Notes: generated by a model from the sequence alone, not told the origin. A DNA stretch of 64,000 bases from Lantana camara (GCA_037501455.1 CM074858.1:19828501-19892500); one strand, 5' to 3'; numbered from the stretch's first letter, positions 1 to 12,390 are shown. Translations and numbers: made by a program.

Positions 1-393
1 CTAGGCGGGGAAGTGCATCGGTCGTGTCGTACTTTCGAGTTTAGGTCGAGTCGGCATATTTACTTGATGCATTTTGATCACTTTTATGAATGGTTTTGAA
101 TCCTACATATGTATTCGGAGATTATGTTAATACTTGACCTATTTTTGGGCCGACAGGCCGTTGTATATGATGTATATGTTAGTATAGAGCTCCTTTGTGA
201 TCCTTATGATATTGCTTCCGCATTCTTATTGTTTATTTGCGTGCTCTGTTCGTGTTGTAGCCCCGCTTAGCCTAGCGTGTGAGTGTAGGTTCCCATTCGC
301 TTAGACTTGGGCTCATGTATGGAGATCCATTTCATATGTGGGTTCGGGTTTAAGTGCGGGGGATGTGGTGGCCCCCCCGTTCTGGGCGCTACA
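1..393 (+). mobile_element. 3' end of a gypsy-type LTR (family F)
   Basis: The segment ends in GGGCGCTACA. It carries AGTGCGGGGGATGTGG about 26 bp before that end, the same motif at the same distance as in the LTRs ending at 54730, 61562 and (minus strand) 6237. At 394 the sequence switches to the CA-rich part of a chromovirus LTR. This places the end of an insertion that broke that LTR; 394-398 (TCTTA) could be its target duplication, but the other copy lies outside the window. No coding sequence is visible. Whether it is a solo LTR or one end of a full element cannot be decided here. Confidence 0.75.
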
Positions 394-2365
394 TCTTACT
401 ATACACACACACACATACGACACACACACACACCATGCATGTACACATACACACACGGCATGTACACACACACACACACACCCTAATTAAATTATGATCT
501 TGATTATAACCTATAGTTTCAAATTCATGTTAGTATAATCAAGTCTGATCTAGGTTAAAGGTATAACCTATGGTTAAGAGATCCAATTAAGGCATAAGAT
601 CAAGTTATGAAATACTATTCTATCTTAGGTTATAACATGTGACACTATTAAAATGCGTAACATATGATCAAGGCTTTAATCCATTAATCCATATCATTTC
701 ATAAGATCAATTCATAAACCAAGAATCATATAACAATTTGACAACATGTCACAACATATATCATATCATATCATGAACCTTAGGCATGTAACATGTGACA
801 ATTAAATTCAAGATCAACATGTAACAAGTTGTGACATAATTAATCATAGAATACGATTCCATTAGCTAACATGCAAGAGCATAATTCAAATTCCATAATC
901 AAGCATCAATTCTCATAATATAACAACCATATCACATGATCATAGCATATACTAGAGCATATCATAACATATTCAAGCATACACTAAACAATTAAAACAT
1001 ATAAACATATATTCAAACATATCATGAAAACTATATAATAAATGCATAAAATAAAATCCTATATGGCTTAGGGAAGACCCTAAGACCCAACCTAAACATA
1101 ATATAAACATACCATAATATAAAAACATAAACTAACTAAAAGATAACATAAACTAAAGCATAAAATAAATAAAACTAACCTAGCTCAATGGGGGGTGGCC
1201 GACGGCCAAAGAGGGGAAAGAGAGGGAGAAGAAAGGGTGTTGTCAACACAACTTTGAGCAAGGAATGAAATGCCTCTTGCCCTCTATTTATAGTTGAAGA
1301 TAAGCCCCTCACCTTGGAAATAAAATGTAAGAAAGGGTATGAGGGCAAAAGTGGGATAGCTTCTCTTGAAAGCTTCATCATTCATGAAACAAAATTGGGA
1401 CTGCTGGGGGGTATTTTGGTAATTTCACTGCCTAAACGTGAAGGTATGAGGCTGGAAGTATAACCATTCCGTCTATGCAAAAATTAGCTTCGAAACACAT
1501 ATACATACGTCGAAATCGGATTTACCGTTTGAAAGATACATTAGTTTTAGTGAATAAAAGTTTTGAGCTCGAAACTTAACTCGAGTGAAAAACGACTTTC
1601 TAGAATGATTTTCAAGTCCGGATTGTTTCCAAAATTCAAGAAATAAATTGAGAAGCGTTTTGAGTCCAATATCGACTATAAAACATTTTATCGTTAAAAA
1701 GTTGAAAACGTAGAATGAATAGTAAATTCTTACGTACAAGCGTACGCTTCGAAATTTCAAACTAGGGTTTGAATCAAGAGTTGTAAAACATCTCAAAAAT
1801 CTTCAAATAGCTCAAGTAGTGCAAATCCGAAGAGAAAACATTTTTCGAATGAAAACCGTTCGTAGAAGGAATAGTGAACTAGGGTTTTCGTAAACATTTT
1901 CAATAAAACCAAAGCTCAAAATAGATTTCCAAGTCAAGAATGATTTCAAAAGACTCGTCGCGACTCAAGGGTCTATTTGACTGTAAACTTGGGTAGGAAA
2001 GGTATCAGAATCAAAAGCTCATTTTTAGATGAATAGTAACTTTGGTCGGTAAGTTCCAAAAGTGCCCTTATGGTTCAAGAAAGACTCTCTGAGCTTGGGA
2101 AACAATTTCAAACGATTGGGAAACATGTGTGGTGAACCTCTAGGGTTCGAGTAACAATATGAACAAGGTAGGCTCGGGTTATGAATAGTAAACTATATCC
2201 AAGGTCAAGAATTCCCCCTCAAAACATGTTATATCATATACGAGCACAAAGTTCATGTAAGAATGCAATGCATGAAGGTTCAAAAAGTTGGATCACGGTC
2301 TATAAACGCTTTACCAATGCCCTTAGCTTACCGTTTTCATCCAGGCCCTGTTTTGGGCTATTACA
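394..2365 (-). mobile_element. Partial 3' LTR of chromovirus A
   Basis: Read on the minus strand this LTR starts at 2365 with TGTAATAGCCC, directly after the polypurine tract, and matches the complete LTR at 12578-16573 until about position 395. There the family F LTR interrupts it, so roughly 1.9 kb of LTR is missing or lies left of the window. A TATA box (TATAAATA, minus strand, 1285-1292) marks the likely promoter region. The open frames seen here on either strand are short, lack family motifs and recur only as part of the LTR repeat. Confidence 0.85.
402..483. repeat. CA/TG-rich microsatellite in LTR
   Basis: Interrupted CA dinucleotide tract. The same tract recurs at about 14612-14690, 22919-23002, 43158-43239 and 48845-48918, always at the equivalent place in Tekay-like LTRs. 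It is therefore an LTR-borne microsatellite rather than an independent one. Confidence 0.9.
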
Positions 2366-2378
2366 ATCACCCCTCCTT
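2366..2378 (-). promoter_or_regulatory. Polypurine tract of chromovirus A
   Basis: Purine-rich AAGGAGGGGTGAT on the minus strand abuts the LTR start at 2365. The same tract sits before the 3' LTR of chromovirus D (41254-41266). It is the expected plus-strand priming site for reverse transcription. Confidence 0.85.
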
Positions 2379-2830
2379 AAAGAGAATTTGTCCTCAGATT
2401 CTTCCGCTGTAACTGCAAACAACTCGGGGTGATGCTTCTGCATTTTCTCTTCTGTCTCCGAGGTTGCCTTTTCTGTCCCATGTCCCTTTCAAAGGACTTT
2501 AACCAAAGGAATTTTCCTATTCCTCAGCTCTTAAAACTTCCTATCTAGAATCTTAGCGGGCTTCAAAACATAAGTCAAATCTGGTTCCAACGGTATCTCT
2601 TCTATCGGCACAACCTCTGTCTCCTTTGAGAAACACTTACGAAGCTGAGATACATGAAATACATTGTGGATTCCTGTTAAACACACAGGCAAATCGAATC
2701 TATAAGCAGTCGGTCCGACTCTCTCCAGTATCTCATACGGTCCTACATATCTCGGGTTTAACTTTCCACCTTTCCCAATTCGGGAAAATTCTTTCCTTGG
2801 CGATGCCTTCAGAAATACCTTTTCACCCAC
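2379..2830 (-). pseudogene. Integrase C-terminal GPY module and chromodomain, chromovirus A
   Basis: The minus-strand translation shows the GPY module (NPRYVGPYEILERVGPTAYR) that follows the integrase core in chromoviruses. Next comes the start of a chromodomain (LEPDLTYVLKPAKILDRKF). A nonsense codon at 2531-2533 interrupts the chromodomain; the remainder continues in the DNA towards the polypurine tract. Chromodomains of this class are thought to guide integration to modified histones. The intact equivalent is in chromovirus D near 40880-41210. The break is a single substitution relative to D. Confidence 0.85.
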
Positions 2831-3860
2831 TGCGAATTCTAAATCCCTTCTTCGTCGATCAACATAACTCTTCTACCTGTCCTGGGCAGCTTTCATTCTC
2901 TGGCGAATGATCTGAATCTTTTCTGTCGCTTCTCTTAACCACTTAGCTGAATTCACTCTGATCGGTCCCTCCTCAGTACATCTTGCTTCATCCAAATCCC
3001 AGTACAACGGGGATCTACATTTCCTTCCGTAAAGGGCTTCATATGGAGCAACTTTAATAGAAGCTTGATAACTATTATTGTATGCAAATTCCACAAGAGG
3101 TAAACACTCTTTCCAACTTTCTTGGAAGTCCAAAGCGCAAGCTCTTAGCATATCTTCCAACTATTTAATCATCCTTTCTGATTGTCCATCCGTTTGAGAA
3201 TGCGCTGCAGTACTAAAGTTCAACTTAGTTCCCATCAAAGTCTGAATTTCTTTCCACAATTGTGACGTGAATTTCGGATCTCTGTCCGACACTATACTGT
3301 TTGGAACTCCATATAGTCTGACATTCTCTTGCTGATACAACTTTGCCAGCATGCTGACCTTATCCGTCGTCTTTACTGGCAAAAAGTGCGCTGACTTTGT
3401 CAATCGATCAATGATCACCCAGATACTATCTTGTCCTCCTCTGACTTTGGGTAATCCAGTGACAAAATCCATCATGATTTGCTCCCATTTCCATGTCGGA
3501 ATCGGTAATGGTTGCAACTTCCCACTCGGCTTCTGGTGCTCAGCTTTAACTTTCTGACAAGTTAAGCACTTCTTGACATAGTTGGCTATGTCTCTTTTCA
3601 TTCCGTTCCACCAGAAATACGTCTTAACATCTTGTTACATCTTAGTGCCTCTGGGATGTATCGTGTACTTAGTCTTGTGCGCTTCATCAAGAATCTCTTT
3701 CCTCAAAGCAGTTGGTACGCTTACTCGACTTTTGTACCTCAATATTCCATGTTCATCAACCCTGAACTTAGTCTCATCATCTTTCTCCTTAGATTCGAGA
3801 CATTTCTTGATCCACTTGTCGTTCTTCTGAGCTTCCAACAGTTGCTCTTTCAAGGTGATA
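2831..3860 (-). pseudogene. Integrase region, chromovirus A
   Basis: Three minus-strand open pieces (3853-3635, 3601-3161, 3160-2873) carry the zinc-binding part (CLTCQKVKAEHQKPSG) and the catalytic core with MDFVTGLPK, SDRDPKF and the QTDGQSERM block. The latter holds the glutamate of the DDE triad. A stop codon at 3161-3163 falls just after the DDE glutamate region, and a disruption near 3630 separates the zinc-binding histidines from the cysteines. The family catalyses insertion of the cDNA copy. Comparison with chromovirus D at 39890-40800 shows the reading order is preserved, but no continuous protein can be made. Confidence 0.85.
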
Positions 3861-4533
3861 TCATCACAACATTCGCGATTCGAGCTTTAGTTATCACCTC
3901 CATTCTTTCTTTTTGATCAATCTCGGGATTGGCAAAAATCTGTGCCAGACGAACTTTCCTGCTTAGTGCATCGGCTACAACATTCGCCTTTCCTAGATGG
4001 TACTGAATAATGCAATCGTAATCTTCCAGAAATTCCATCCATCTTCTCTGTCGCGTATTCAACTCTTTCTGAGTGAATAGATATCGCAAGCTCTTGTGAT
4101 CAGTAAAGATCTCAAATGTAACCCCATACAGGTAATGTTTCCACTTTCCAAGAGCGAAAATTATCGCGGCCCACTCCAAATCATGTGTCGGGTAGTTAAC
4201 TTCATGCGTTTTGAGCTTCCTTGATGTATATGCAATCACTTTTCCAATCTGCATCAAAACTCCTCCTAGTCCTTCTTTCGAAGCATCGGTGTAGACAGTG
4301 TATCCTTCTTTTCCTTCTGGTAATGCTAACACGGGTGCAGTTATTAGCGTCTCCTTCAATCTTTGAAAACTTTGCTCACACTTCTCAGTCCATTCAAATT
4401 TCCCTTCTTTCTTTGTCAACTTAGTGAGAGGTGTAGCTATCTTCGAGAAATCTTTGACAAACCTTCGGTAGTAACCAGCTAATCCGAGAAAACTCCTTAC
4501 TTCTGAAGGATTCTTCGGTGATTTCCAATCCAT
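3850..4533 (-). pseudogene. RNase H region, chromovirus A
   Basis: The longest open piece of this copy (227 codons). It contains the end of reverse transcriptase (thumb region, [19 protein letters not shown]) and the Ty3-type RNase H signature [15 protein letters not shown] with the first catalytic aspartate, followed by [13 protein letters not shown] and [10 protein letters not shown]. This domain removes the RNA strand during reverse transcription. It lies directly upstream of integrase, as in all Ty3/gypsy elements. Confidence 0.88.
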
Positions 4534-5408
4534 GAACGTTTCGATCTTCGAGGGATCTACTTCGATTCCAGATCCTGATATGATGTGTCCGAGAAATGTA
4601 ACTCTCTCAAGTCAGAACTCACATTTGCTGAACTTTGCATATAGCTTGTGATCCAGCAAAGTGTGTAACAAGATTCGAAGATGTTCAACATGCTCCTGCG
4701 GTGTCTTTGAAAACACCAAGATATCGTCGATGAAGATCACTACAAACTTGCCGAGATAATATCTGCTTCCCTGATCTTCAATTGATAATACCCTTGTCTT
4801 ATATCTAACTTAGAGTAGACCTTCGATCCTTGAAGTGTATCGAACAACTCTTCAATATGAGGGAGAGGATACTTAATCTTTATCGTCATCCTGTTCAGCT
4901 CCAGATAGTCAATGCATAAACACAATGATCCATCTTTCTTCTTGACGAAAAGCACAGGCGCTCCCTACGGCGATGTGCTCGGTCGAACATATCCTGACTC
5001 AATCAGTTCGTCCAATTGCTTCCTCAGTTCTTCCAATTCAGCTGGAGCTATTCTATAAGGTGTCTTGGAGTACGGCTCAGCTCCTGATATCGTCTCGATC
5101 GTAAATTCCAACTCTCGATCAGGAGGTAACGAATTCAAATGTTCAGGAAACACATCTAAGAATTCGTTCACTACTTCCACTTCTTCGATCTTAAGTTGAT
5201 CTTTTGGTCTATTCGGAAGATAAGAAACAAATCCAATAGCTCCTTTCTGAATCAACTTCTTAGCTTCCATCGAAGAAACAACTGATAACTTCTCAACTTT
5301 CCCTTCTGATGTCCGACTTTCATCTTCTTCCAAGATGATCTCTTTTTTTGTAACAATCCAACTTAGCTCGGTACTTAGATAACCAATCCATACCAAGTAT
5401 AACTTCAT
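4534..5408 (-). pseudogene. Reverse transcriptase region, chromovirus A, with internal deletion
   Basis: Pieces at 5408-4965 and 4955-4740 carry the N-terminal half ([47 protein letters not shown]). About 125 bp present in chromovirus D (38755-38880) are missing at about 4755, removing the palm segment just before the catalytic aspartate pair. The pair itself is still visible near 4720-4735 (minus strand). A stop near 4960 separates the two pieces. The deletion alone makes this enzyme inactive. Confidence 0.85.
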
Positions 5409-5960
5409 AACTTGTCATCGGCAACTCAATAAGATCCGTCGGGTAATAACGGGTACCAATACATATAGGGCAGCGTTTATATACTTGATCCGTAACAAGG
5501 CAAGTTCCCCAAAGGAGAACTCACTTCAAATTTATATGGCAAGTATTCAAGTGGAAACTGTAAATGCGCACATAATTTAGATGCAACAAATGAATGTGTG
5601 GCACCAGGGTCATATAAGACCTTAACTGGCGTGTTAACAATGTGCACAATACCTTCCACAATAGACGAAGGATCAACCTCCTCATTACCATCCAAAGCAT
5701 ATGCTCTGCCTTTGACCACCGGTTTGTTCGTCGTACCCACCACCGTTTTTCCTTTATCCTGGACCCCAAATCTCTTGATCTTGTTCGGGGCAGCTATCCA
5801 TCTGGTGCTTAGGCGAACCACACACGAAACACTGTCCAATTTTCTTGCGACAGTTCTCCTCGGTGTGTCCCGTTCGGCGACAATATCGGCAAAAAATTTT
5901 CTCTGGACCTGGCTGAGGTGCTCTCTGCTGTTGTGGCATCCTCTAGTACTATTGTGGTGC
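5409..5960 (-). pseudogene. Zinc knuckles and protease, chromovirus A
   Basis: Minus-strand frames show two CCHC knuckles ([14 protein letters not shown] and CFVCGSPKHQMDSC) at about 5810-5900. A retropepsin-like protease with [13 protein letters not shown] at about 5575-5615 follows. The knuckles bind the genomic RNA during packaging; the protease cleaves the polyprotein. The knuckle and protease frames differ, so a frameshift lies between them near 5770-5830. The active site has proline where most retropepsins have Ser/Thr; copy D has the same residue. Confidence 0.85.
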
Positions 5961-6231
5961 TTTCTGCTTTTGTGCTTGCTGTCTCTGTGGAGCCTTCTGC
6001 TACTGAGGTTGTGGTGCTACCATTGGCTTCTTTCCGGTTCCTTGGGGAAAAGATCCGGATGGTCGCTTGTTCCCTTGATGAGGCTTAGGGTTAGAAGGTC
6101 CTTGACGTGCAGTAGTTATCTTGATCTCCTTGTGGGCGGCTTCAACCTTTAATGCCTTGTCAATGGCCCTGTTGTAGTTTTCAATATCCAAAGAAGCAAG
6201 TGCCCACTGAAGTTCAGGCTTCAATCCATCA
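5961..6231 (-). pseudogene. gag C-terminal part, chromovirus A
   Basis: On the minus strand this resumes the gag frame after the solo LTR. It encodes the end of the capsid domain (DGLKPELQWALASL, AIDKALKVEAAHKEI) and the basic, glutamine- and proline-rich linker before the zinc knuckles. A stop in the linker around 6003 and others around 5945 break the frame. The matching uninterrupted region is at 37280-37600 in chromovirus D. Confidence 0.85.
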
Positions 6232-6236
6232 ATAAA
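6232..6236. repeat. Target site duplication ATAAA (left copy)
   Basis: ATAAA here and at 10327-10331 flank the solo LTR exactly. Removing the LTR and one copy restores continuity of the gag coding region, matching chromovirus D. Confidence 0.93.
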
Positions 6237-9200
6237 TGTAACACCCCAAACGGAGAAGTGCCACATCCCCCGCACTATGACCCAGACCCAGAACATGAAA
6301 TGAAAGTCCATGCCCGAATTCGAATCAGAGCGAACGGGAGACCAACTCATACACTAGGCTAGGCGGATCTAACTTGACCAAAACTCAGAGTGCGGAAGCA
6401 ATTAAAACCAACAACAATAGATAGCTGAAGCATTTAAAACAAAACATGCAAAGCAGGTGACGGGTTCAACTAGCATAGATACCTAATCCCGAATATCAAC
6501 ATAAAGTAATAATCATCAAGTGCCACAAGGGACCGAAAGAGAGTGCCACGCAGGGCTACAGAATAGTAAAGTATAATCTCAAGTCTACAAGTCAAAGCAT
6601 AAGTAAAGTGTATGAAAAGACAAATGCAAATAGGAAGACTAGACCGACGAAGTGCAACTCAAAGGACTCACTTCCGCCTAGCAAATGCCAACAACTTGCA
6701 ACTAAAAGTGTAAATGAGGGGTCAGTCAACTTGACTGAGTGAGGGGGGCTAATGCACACCCACAATATATATATATAAGGAGCATAGCACAGAATAAAAA
6801 GGATGGACTCATGAACCGGGGATAGGTGTTACATACCAAACATTTTGAAAGAACCCGAATAAGATATAGATATAAGTTTAGAAACCATTTTCTCGAAAGA
6901 CTCTATCCCGATTCATAATTCCATAACATAACATAATCAACTGCTCGGCGAGTACGAGTTTCCCACCTTTACTCCTCAGAACATAAATCACAATCAATCC
7001 AACCGCTACACCAATGACAAAGGGGATGTACAGTCCCAAAAACCATCTATAATAACACCATCTAAAATAGACTCGATCTCAAGAGGGTAGCGAACCCACA
7101 AGAGTCATCCCCGGCCTTAGCTGAAGGCTCAAGATATCACGCCTCCCTCATCACCCTAAGGTCGCGAAATGATATCTCAAATGGAAACTACGCACATGGT
7201 TGAAACTCCGACGGCCCTAACCGTCCCGGAGGCCCCATTACCCGTAGCTCCTCGGATCCACAATATAACAGGACAGAACAGATACCATATAACATGGCTA
7301 ACTCGCTACAGAATCATAACACCACTGAATTTTCCAAAATAGCTTACATATGCCTCAAAAACTTATTTTTATATATTCCCACGCTATGGAATTTAAGCCA
7401 CGAAGGCTCCCACACACGCAGGACGCACGCAAAGGGTATAAACATATCATATCCAACACGTATGTATTTATAATAAGATATACTCGCATACAAGGGTAGA
7501 AATCAGCATATAAGGGTCATAGGTCGCATAACTATACAAAATCCTAAACCTCACCTCGTGAAAGTAGAGTCTGAGAGTGTGAAGGGCCAAACACTCTAAA
7601 CCTCAGGCCTACCGGCACCACCAAACTCTGTGACAAAATATACAGAAGCCCAGACTTAGACTCTATATGAACCAAACAAGACGCACTGCGTTGCTCAACA
7701 TGATCGTGGTTATGCATAAGTGTTCATGTTGTTCTTGGATAAGGTGTCGTGGTCATTCAAGGTATATCAATGCTCAACAAGGTCATATTTACAAGCAATC
7801 GACACGTAATTCCATATCCAAAGATGCAAGATCAATTTAGGAAGTCAATGTATTCACAAAATGCATATTAAATCATCCAATATCACAGGGTTCAATTATA
7901 ATATTAGAATTAAGTATCAAGTTCATGACGAGTTATAAAGTGCATAGTAAGAGCAATTTGATCTTATAAACATACAAAGTTGTTGTACGTAGATGGCATG
8001 CTTGATACAAATAAAGAGTGCATTTAATTCACATAAGATCATACTTTACAACTTCACAACATGTTTGGTACACAAGCTCAAGTCACATTCATAGTTTCAT
8101 AAATATTACACTTACATCCCCTAAGTTATTTATAAAAGTTTAGAATTATTACACATACATCCCCTTAGTTGATTACTAAGCATAATTGTTCGTTTAAAGT
8201 GTTTATACAATTATTCAGCTAGGAATTAATTACTTACAAACATGACAATTATCAATTTATCTTAATTCATAATATACCATTTCCGAGTAGTAAGAGTAAA
8301 TCAAGATATTACAATTCTAACTCCTTTCATGCATAAAGTCTCAAGTTGTTTAAGCATCTTTCATGTATCTCAATTTAATATTGGAAACACAATTTACAAC
8401 AAACATAACATTGACAACGTCTCAAATCCATATAGAGAAATCACAACATGTTCGTTATTCTAAAATATCATTCAAGTTCATTTAGTCACATAAAAGATTA
8501 GTTTCTAGATATTACACTAACACCCCTTCATATCTAAACACATAGTATAAATTCATCACATCGGGATTCAAATTGTAAATCGAAACATTCATGCGTATCA
8601 CAATCCATGCAATACATGTTTTCGTATATGATTGGAATACATCTCGATCAACAAACCAACAATAACCAATTTATTTGCACTTAAAACAATTAATTCAAAT
8701 AATCACAATTACGCAAAATAATTCGTAATAAATAGATCGAGTGTCCGATTAACGAACGGAAAGTGGCGTTGAACTCACCACAACGAGACAAACATTCTGA
8801 CCAGACGCCGCCAGAACGCCACCACTGTAGCTGTCGGAATTTGGCCGGACCGTCGCCGGGCTGCCACCGAAGGTCGCCGGAAAAATCCCGAAAAATCAGT
8901 CCTCAATGAAGCCTTCGTGGCCGTTCCGAATCCTCGATCAATTTCTGGAAATTCCAAGTCAATCTCCTCCAATTTCAAATCTAAGAACACGAAAACCCTA
9001 AAATCTTCAAACTCAAATTACTTCCAAACCGGTGAACCAAAATGCGATCCGAAAGAGGCGTTGTCTTACCCATGACGAGCTCTTCTAAAGCCCTAAGGTA
9101 GCTCACCGGAAAAATCCTCAGAGCTAGCGCCGCCGTTGCACCACCACTATGCCGCAGTGATCCATCGCCAATTGGCCAAATATGGCGTCGCGTGATCACA

Positions 9201-10326
9201 GACTACTAGTTCTCGTCGTTCCGAACAACTTTCGTGAAGAGCCCGAGGCCAAAAGATGGCCGGAAAAGCCCCCCGTTGGCCGCCGAATATTCTGTCGCCG
9301 CCCACATCACCGGAACCACCACCTACGGCCAAGATCTAGTGAAATTGATGCCGGAAATGAACTCAAGAGGTTGAACAACCTTGGAAACCATCAAGCGCCG
9401 TCGAAAACCACCATCGGAAGCGGCGAAATCACGCCGCTATAGGAACGGGCGCCGCCGCCGCGAGCTTCAGGCGGCGCGTGCGGCACCGTCGCGGCTCCGA
9501 TGGCCGCGCCGCCGACGTCAAACGGTGCACCGGGAAGTGTATTTTCTGGGCATGGGGGGCCTGCATCGAGGGGATGGCCGAAAACCACCGCGAAGGCCGG
9601 CGAAGTGGCGGCGGTCTGACACCTCTGCCGCTGCTACTGAAATCCGGCCATAACTCCACCACCGTTCATCGTTAGACCGTGAAATTGGTACTCTTGCGTA
9701 CGCCTCACCGAGATAATCGAAATGGACTATTCGTTTGTTGAATTCCGTTGAGAAACGATTGAGTTATGGGCTCGTAACCAAACCCGCGCATAGTACCCCC
9801 GGGAGAGAGAGTGGGAGAGGAGAGAGAGAGAAGAGAGAGAGAGAGAGAAAAGAGATTGAGAGAAATGTGTCTTGTGCACAAGCTATATACAACCGGGTAT
9901 CCTTATCGAGTAGCAAAGTGAAATATCGTGTACAAATAATCGTAAATAAAATTGGTAAAGTTACGAATAAACATTCAAGCTCCGAATAAATTTTATAAAT
10001 TAAAATGAAAGAGAGAGATTTACCAATTAGAGTTTAATTCAATTTAATTTTTAGAAACCTTTCGTACAATTTAACGGCACTTCGTAAACACATGATTGAT
10101 AATTAATCTCAAGGAATTCAAGTAAACTGAAATTAGACAAGTTAAGTAACATGATGGATTTAATATCAACTTAACCATTAATTTTAGAATAATTCGAATG
10201 ATCACATATTAAATTGGATTTACATTAAATCACATAATTCAAGAACTCTTAAATTAAACACACACAAGTGTAGAGACTTACTTGTTAATGTCGTAGGGAC
10301 GTCCTTCGAGAAAACGGGCCATCACA
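6237..10326 (-). mobile_element. Solo LTR (4090 bp) of a gypsy family inside gag of chromovirus A
   Basis: It has TG..CA ends (minus strand TGTGATGGCCCG to GGGGTGTTACA), an exact 5 bp duplication and no internal coding region, primer site or polypurine tract. Its 3' end motif (minus strand AGTGCGGGGGATGTGG, 6276-6261) and a GC-rich block (about 8780-9680) link it to the LTRs at 51309-54730 and 56161-58883. Open frames inside the GC-rich block on both strands lack family motifs. Solo LTRs form by recombination between the two LTRs of one element. The 147-codon frame that appears to run into it from the right is gag read-through. Confidence 0.92.
9797..9860. repeat. GA-rich microsatellite
   Basis: Interrupted (GA)n tract within the solo LTR. 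In LTR orientation it lies on the minus strand as a CT-rich stretch, which in plants is common near promoters and 5' untranslated regions. Confidence 0.85.
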
Positions 10327-10904
10327 ATAAACCTCTTCGTCTTGCGACGCTCATCATTCAGAATATGAGGCGCATACTTGATCAGTCTCACAAACCTAGC
10401 CTCATACTCCGTCACATTCATAGTTCCCTGAACCAAACTCATAAACTCAGCCTCTCGTGCGTCACGAGTTACTTGAGGCGTATACTTCTGCTGGAACTCT
10501 CCGATAAACTCATCCCAACTTCCTTCAACGTTGTTCTCAATCCACATGTGCTGAACGTGCTTCCACCAATTGTATGCAGCTCCTTCCATAAAAAAAGTAG
10601 CATACCGAACTCGTTCACGATCCTCTGGGTAGATTTCCATAGCCTCGAAAATCTTCTTAAGACTAGTAATCCAATTCTCAGCCTTTAGGTCATTCGGTTC
10701 TCCATAGAACTTAGGTGGATTCATCCTCAGAAATTTTTCTAGTGACTGTTCATTAGGAAGATTATCTCTCTAATTACAAGCTTTCGCGAATTGTCGTAGC
10801 ACATCCCTTAACTCTGGAGTTCCCTCCCGTTCAGGGGGTGGCGTGACATCTCTTTGGGGTGGCAGTGGTAGTACAAGATTCCGGGGTGCTCTTCTCGGTG
10901 GCAT
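10327..10904 (-). pseudogene. gag N-terminal part, chromovirus A
   Basis: The start codon is at 10904-10902 on the minus strand, by comparison with the gag start of chromovirus D at 36711. The product is the retrotransposon capsid protein, with the typical MNPPKFYGEPND and MEGAAYNWW segments of Tekay-like gag. At least one stop (around 10770) precedes the first strong capsid motif. The frame then continues to 10327, where the solo LTR interrupts it. Residues read after 10327 belong to the LTR, not to gag. Confidence 0.87.
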
Positions 10905-11697
10905 GTTGTTATTGAATTCACAACTATTCAGATATATATTCGATGCATGACATATAATAATTCACAGAATCCGTAACCACGTATTCACATTTCCACGCAG
11001 TCACATATAAGTATGAGAACAATTCATTCCCACAACAACATGTCAGCAAAGATCCCAATATATCATATAATCAAGAACAACTATCAGATAACATGTAAAC
11101 GGGAACAAAAGCTCGTGCAACATATCAAAATATCAGAAACATGTATAACATATCCCGAAACATGATCAACATATAAACGAGAACAGAACATGTACTATCA
11201 TATCAACCAGAACTGTAACATGATCAGAAGTATGATCAACATATCCAGAATAATAGCATGCTATCAATAAATGAAATGACATGATCCTACTATCGGCCCT
11301 AATGGTATCTTGAAGCACTCTAGGACTCATGCAATGACAGTTATGGAAAGCAGTAAACAGATAATATAAAGCCGAAAGTGTTATAACTGTGCAAGGTTTG
11401 GTAAAATTACTACAGGCCACATGTTAACAATATTAATTCAAAAATGGGGAGGACCCGACACTATCGACTTGACTCCCTTATAGGCCTTACCAATCCGTCC
11501 AACCCTGCTGAAAATAACCTATAGTAGGTACCATGTCATCTGAACCGTCATCCGTGGTGCCAAAAATTGGGGATCATCTACCATAGCTATACATCCCCTC
11601 ATCCAGTAGTTAGTCCTGAACTGTCCCGGCTATACGTCCGCCATCCATAGATAGATATATATGCATCGGTACTATATACAGAAACCTTCATCAACAA
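10905..11697. other. Non-coding spacer between ORF0 and gag, chromovirus A
   Basis: About 0.8 kb without any frame that has family support. The equivalent spacer in chromovirus D (35893-36710) has the same length, so the spacing is a stable part of the element's leader. Short frames here are not shared in a conserved way. Confidence 0.7.
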
Positions 11698-12390
11698 TCA
11701 ACCCTGGTAGCTATGGTCCAAATAACCCCTGGTGGTGTCATCAGAAACAGCAACGACCTCGCCCTGTCCGTGTCCTGCTGGGTCATCTCCGCCATCGTCA
11801 TCATCGTCATTCGATCCTCCATCACCTCCATTAGACTGCTCCTGTATAGGCTCAGGCTCCTGAGAAGCCTGACTGACATCCTGATCCTCGACATCCTCAA
11901 CTTCCTGCTCATCGGATAAGTGATAGGTATCATACAGGCGAGCTCTCACGCATGCACGGTAGTGCTGGTGATGCTGGTGATGCTCCATAGAAGTGTCGCG
12001 ATCAATAGTCATCTGCATCAGATCTGCCTCCAACTCAGCAATACGAGCAGCTCTCTGATCAGCAATATGAGTCATCTCTGCAGCATGCTCACGAGCAATG
12101 TCCCTATCAATCTGGTACTGCAGTGACTGATCCTGATGGCGCATAGACTCCAACCTGACCTCACGGGTCCTCTGATACTCCTGAAAGTAACCATCTCTCT
12201 CAGACTCGAGATAGTGCACAACTCTGTTAGGATAGGAATACCCAGGCCTGCCACTATTCCTAGACCTACGCCAGGTATAGAAACGAGTGCCTCCACGGCG
12301 AGAAACTGCCACAGTACGCGGGGCCTCAAACTGCTCAAAGAAAGTCTCATCCATCTGCTGATTAGGATCCTGGTGTGGCTGAACTGCCAT
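11698..12390 (-). CDS. ORF0: extra protein upstream of gag in chromovirus A (full-length form)
   Basis: A 230-codon frame with start at 12390-12388 and stop at 11700-11698. It lies between the primer site and gag in the sense orientation. The start is chosen because chromovirus D keeps the same methionine (MAVQPHQDPNQQMDE) in a good initiation context, although the frame stays open further upstream. The N-terminal third is basic and arginine-rich (RRGGTRFYTWRRSRNSGR). The middle (about residues 80-140) is charged and heptad-like, suggesting a coiled coil. A histidine cluster follows (EHHQHHQHY), and the C-terminus is acidic (NDDDDDGGDD). I recognise no catalytic motif, signal peptide or membrane segment. 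Unlike gag and pol of the same copy, this frame is unbroken, which hints at past selection or chance. Its function is unknown. Confidence 0.65.
   Translation of the reverse strand: MAVQPHQDPNQQMDETFFEQFEAPRTVAVSRRGGTRFYTWRRSRNSGRPGYSYPNRVVHYLESERDGYFQEYQRTREVRLESMRHQDQSLQYQIDRDIAREHAAEMTHIADQRAARIAELEADLMQMTIDRDTSMEHHQHHQHYRACVRARLYDTYHLSDEQEVEDVEDQDVSQASQEPEPIQEQSNGGDGGSNDDDDDGGDDPAGHGQGEVVAVSDDTTRGYLDHSYQG

Noticed and set aside
9182..9675. Arg-rich frames on both strands in the solo LTR
   Set aside because: GC-rich LTR block with open frames in several phases, no start-site support and no family motif.
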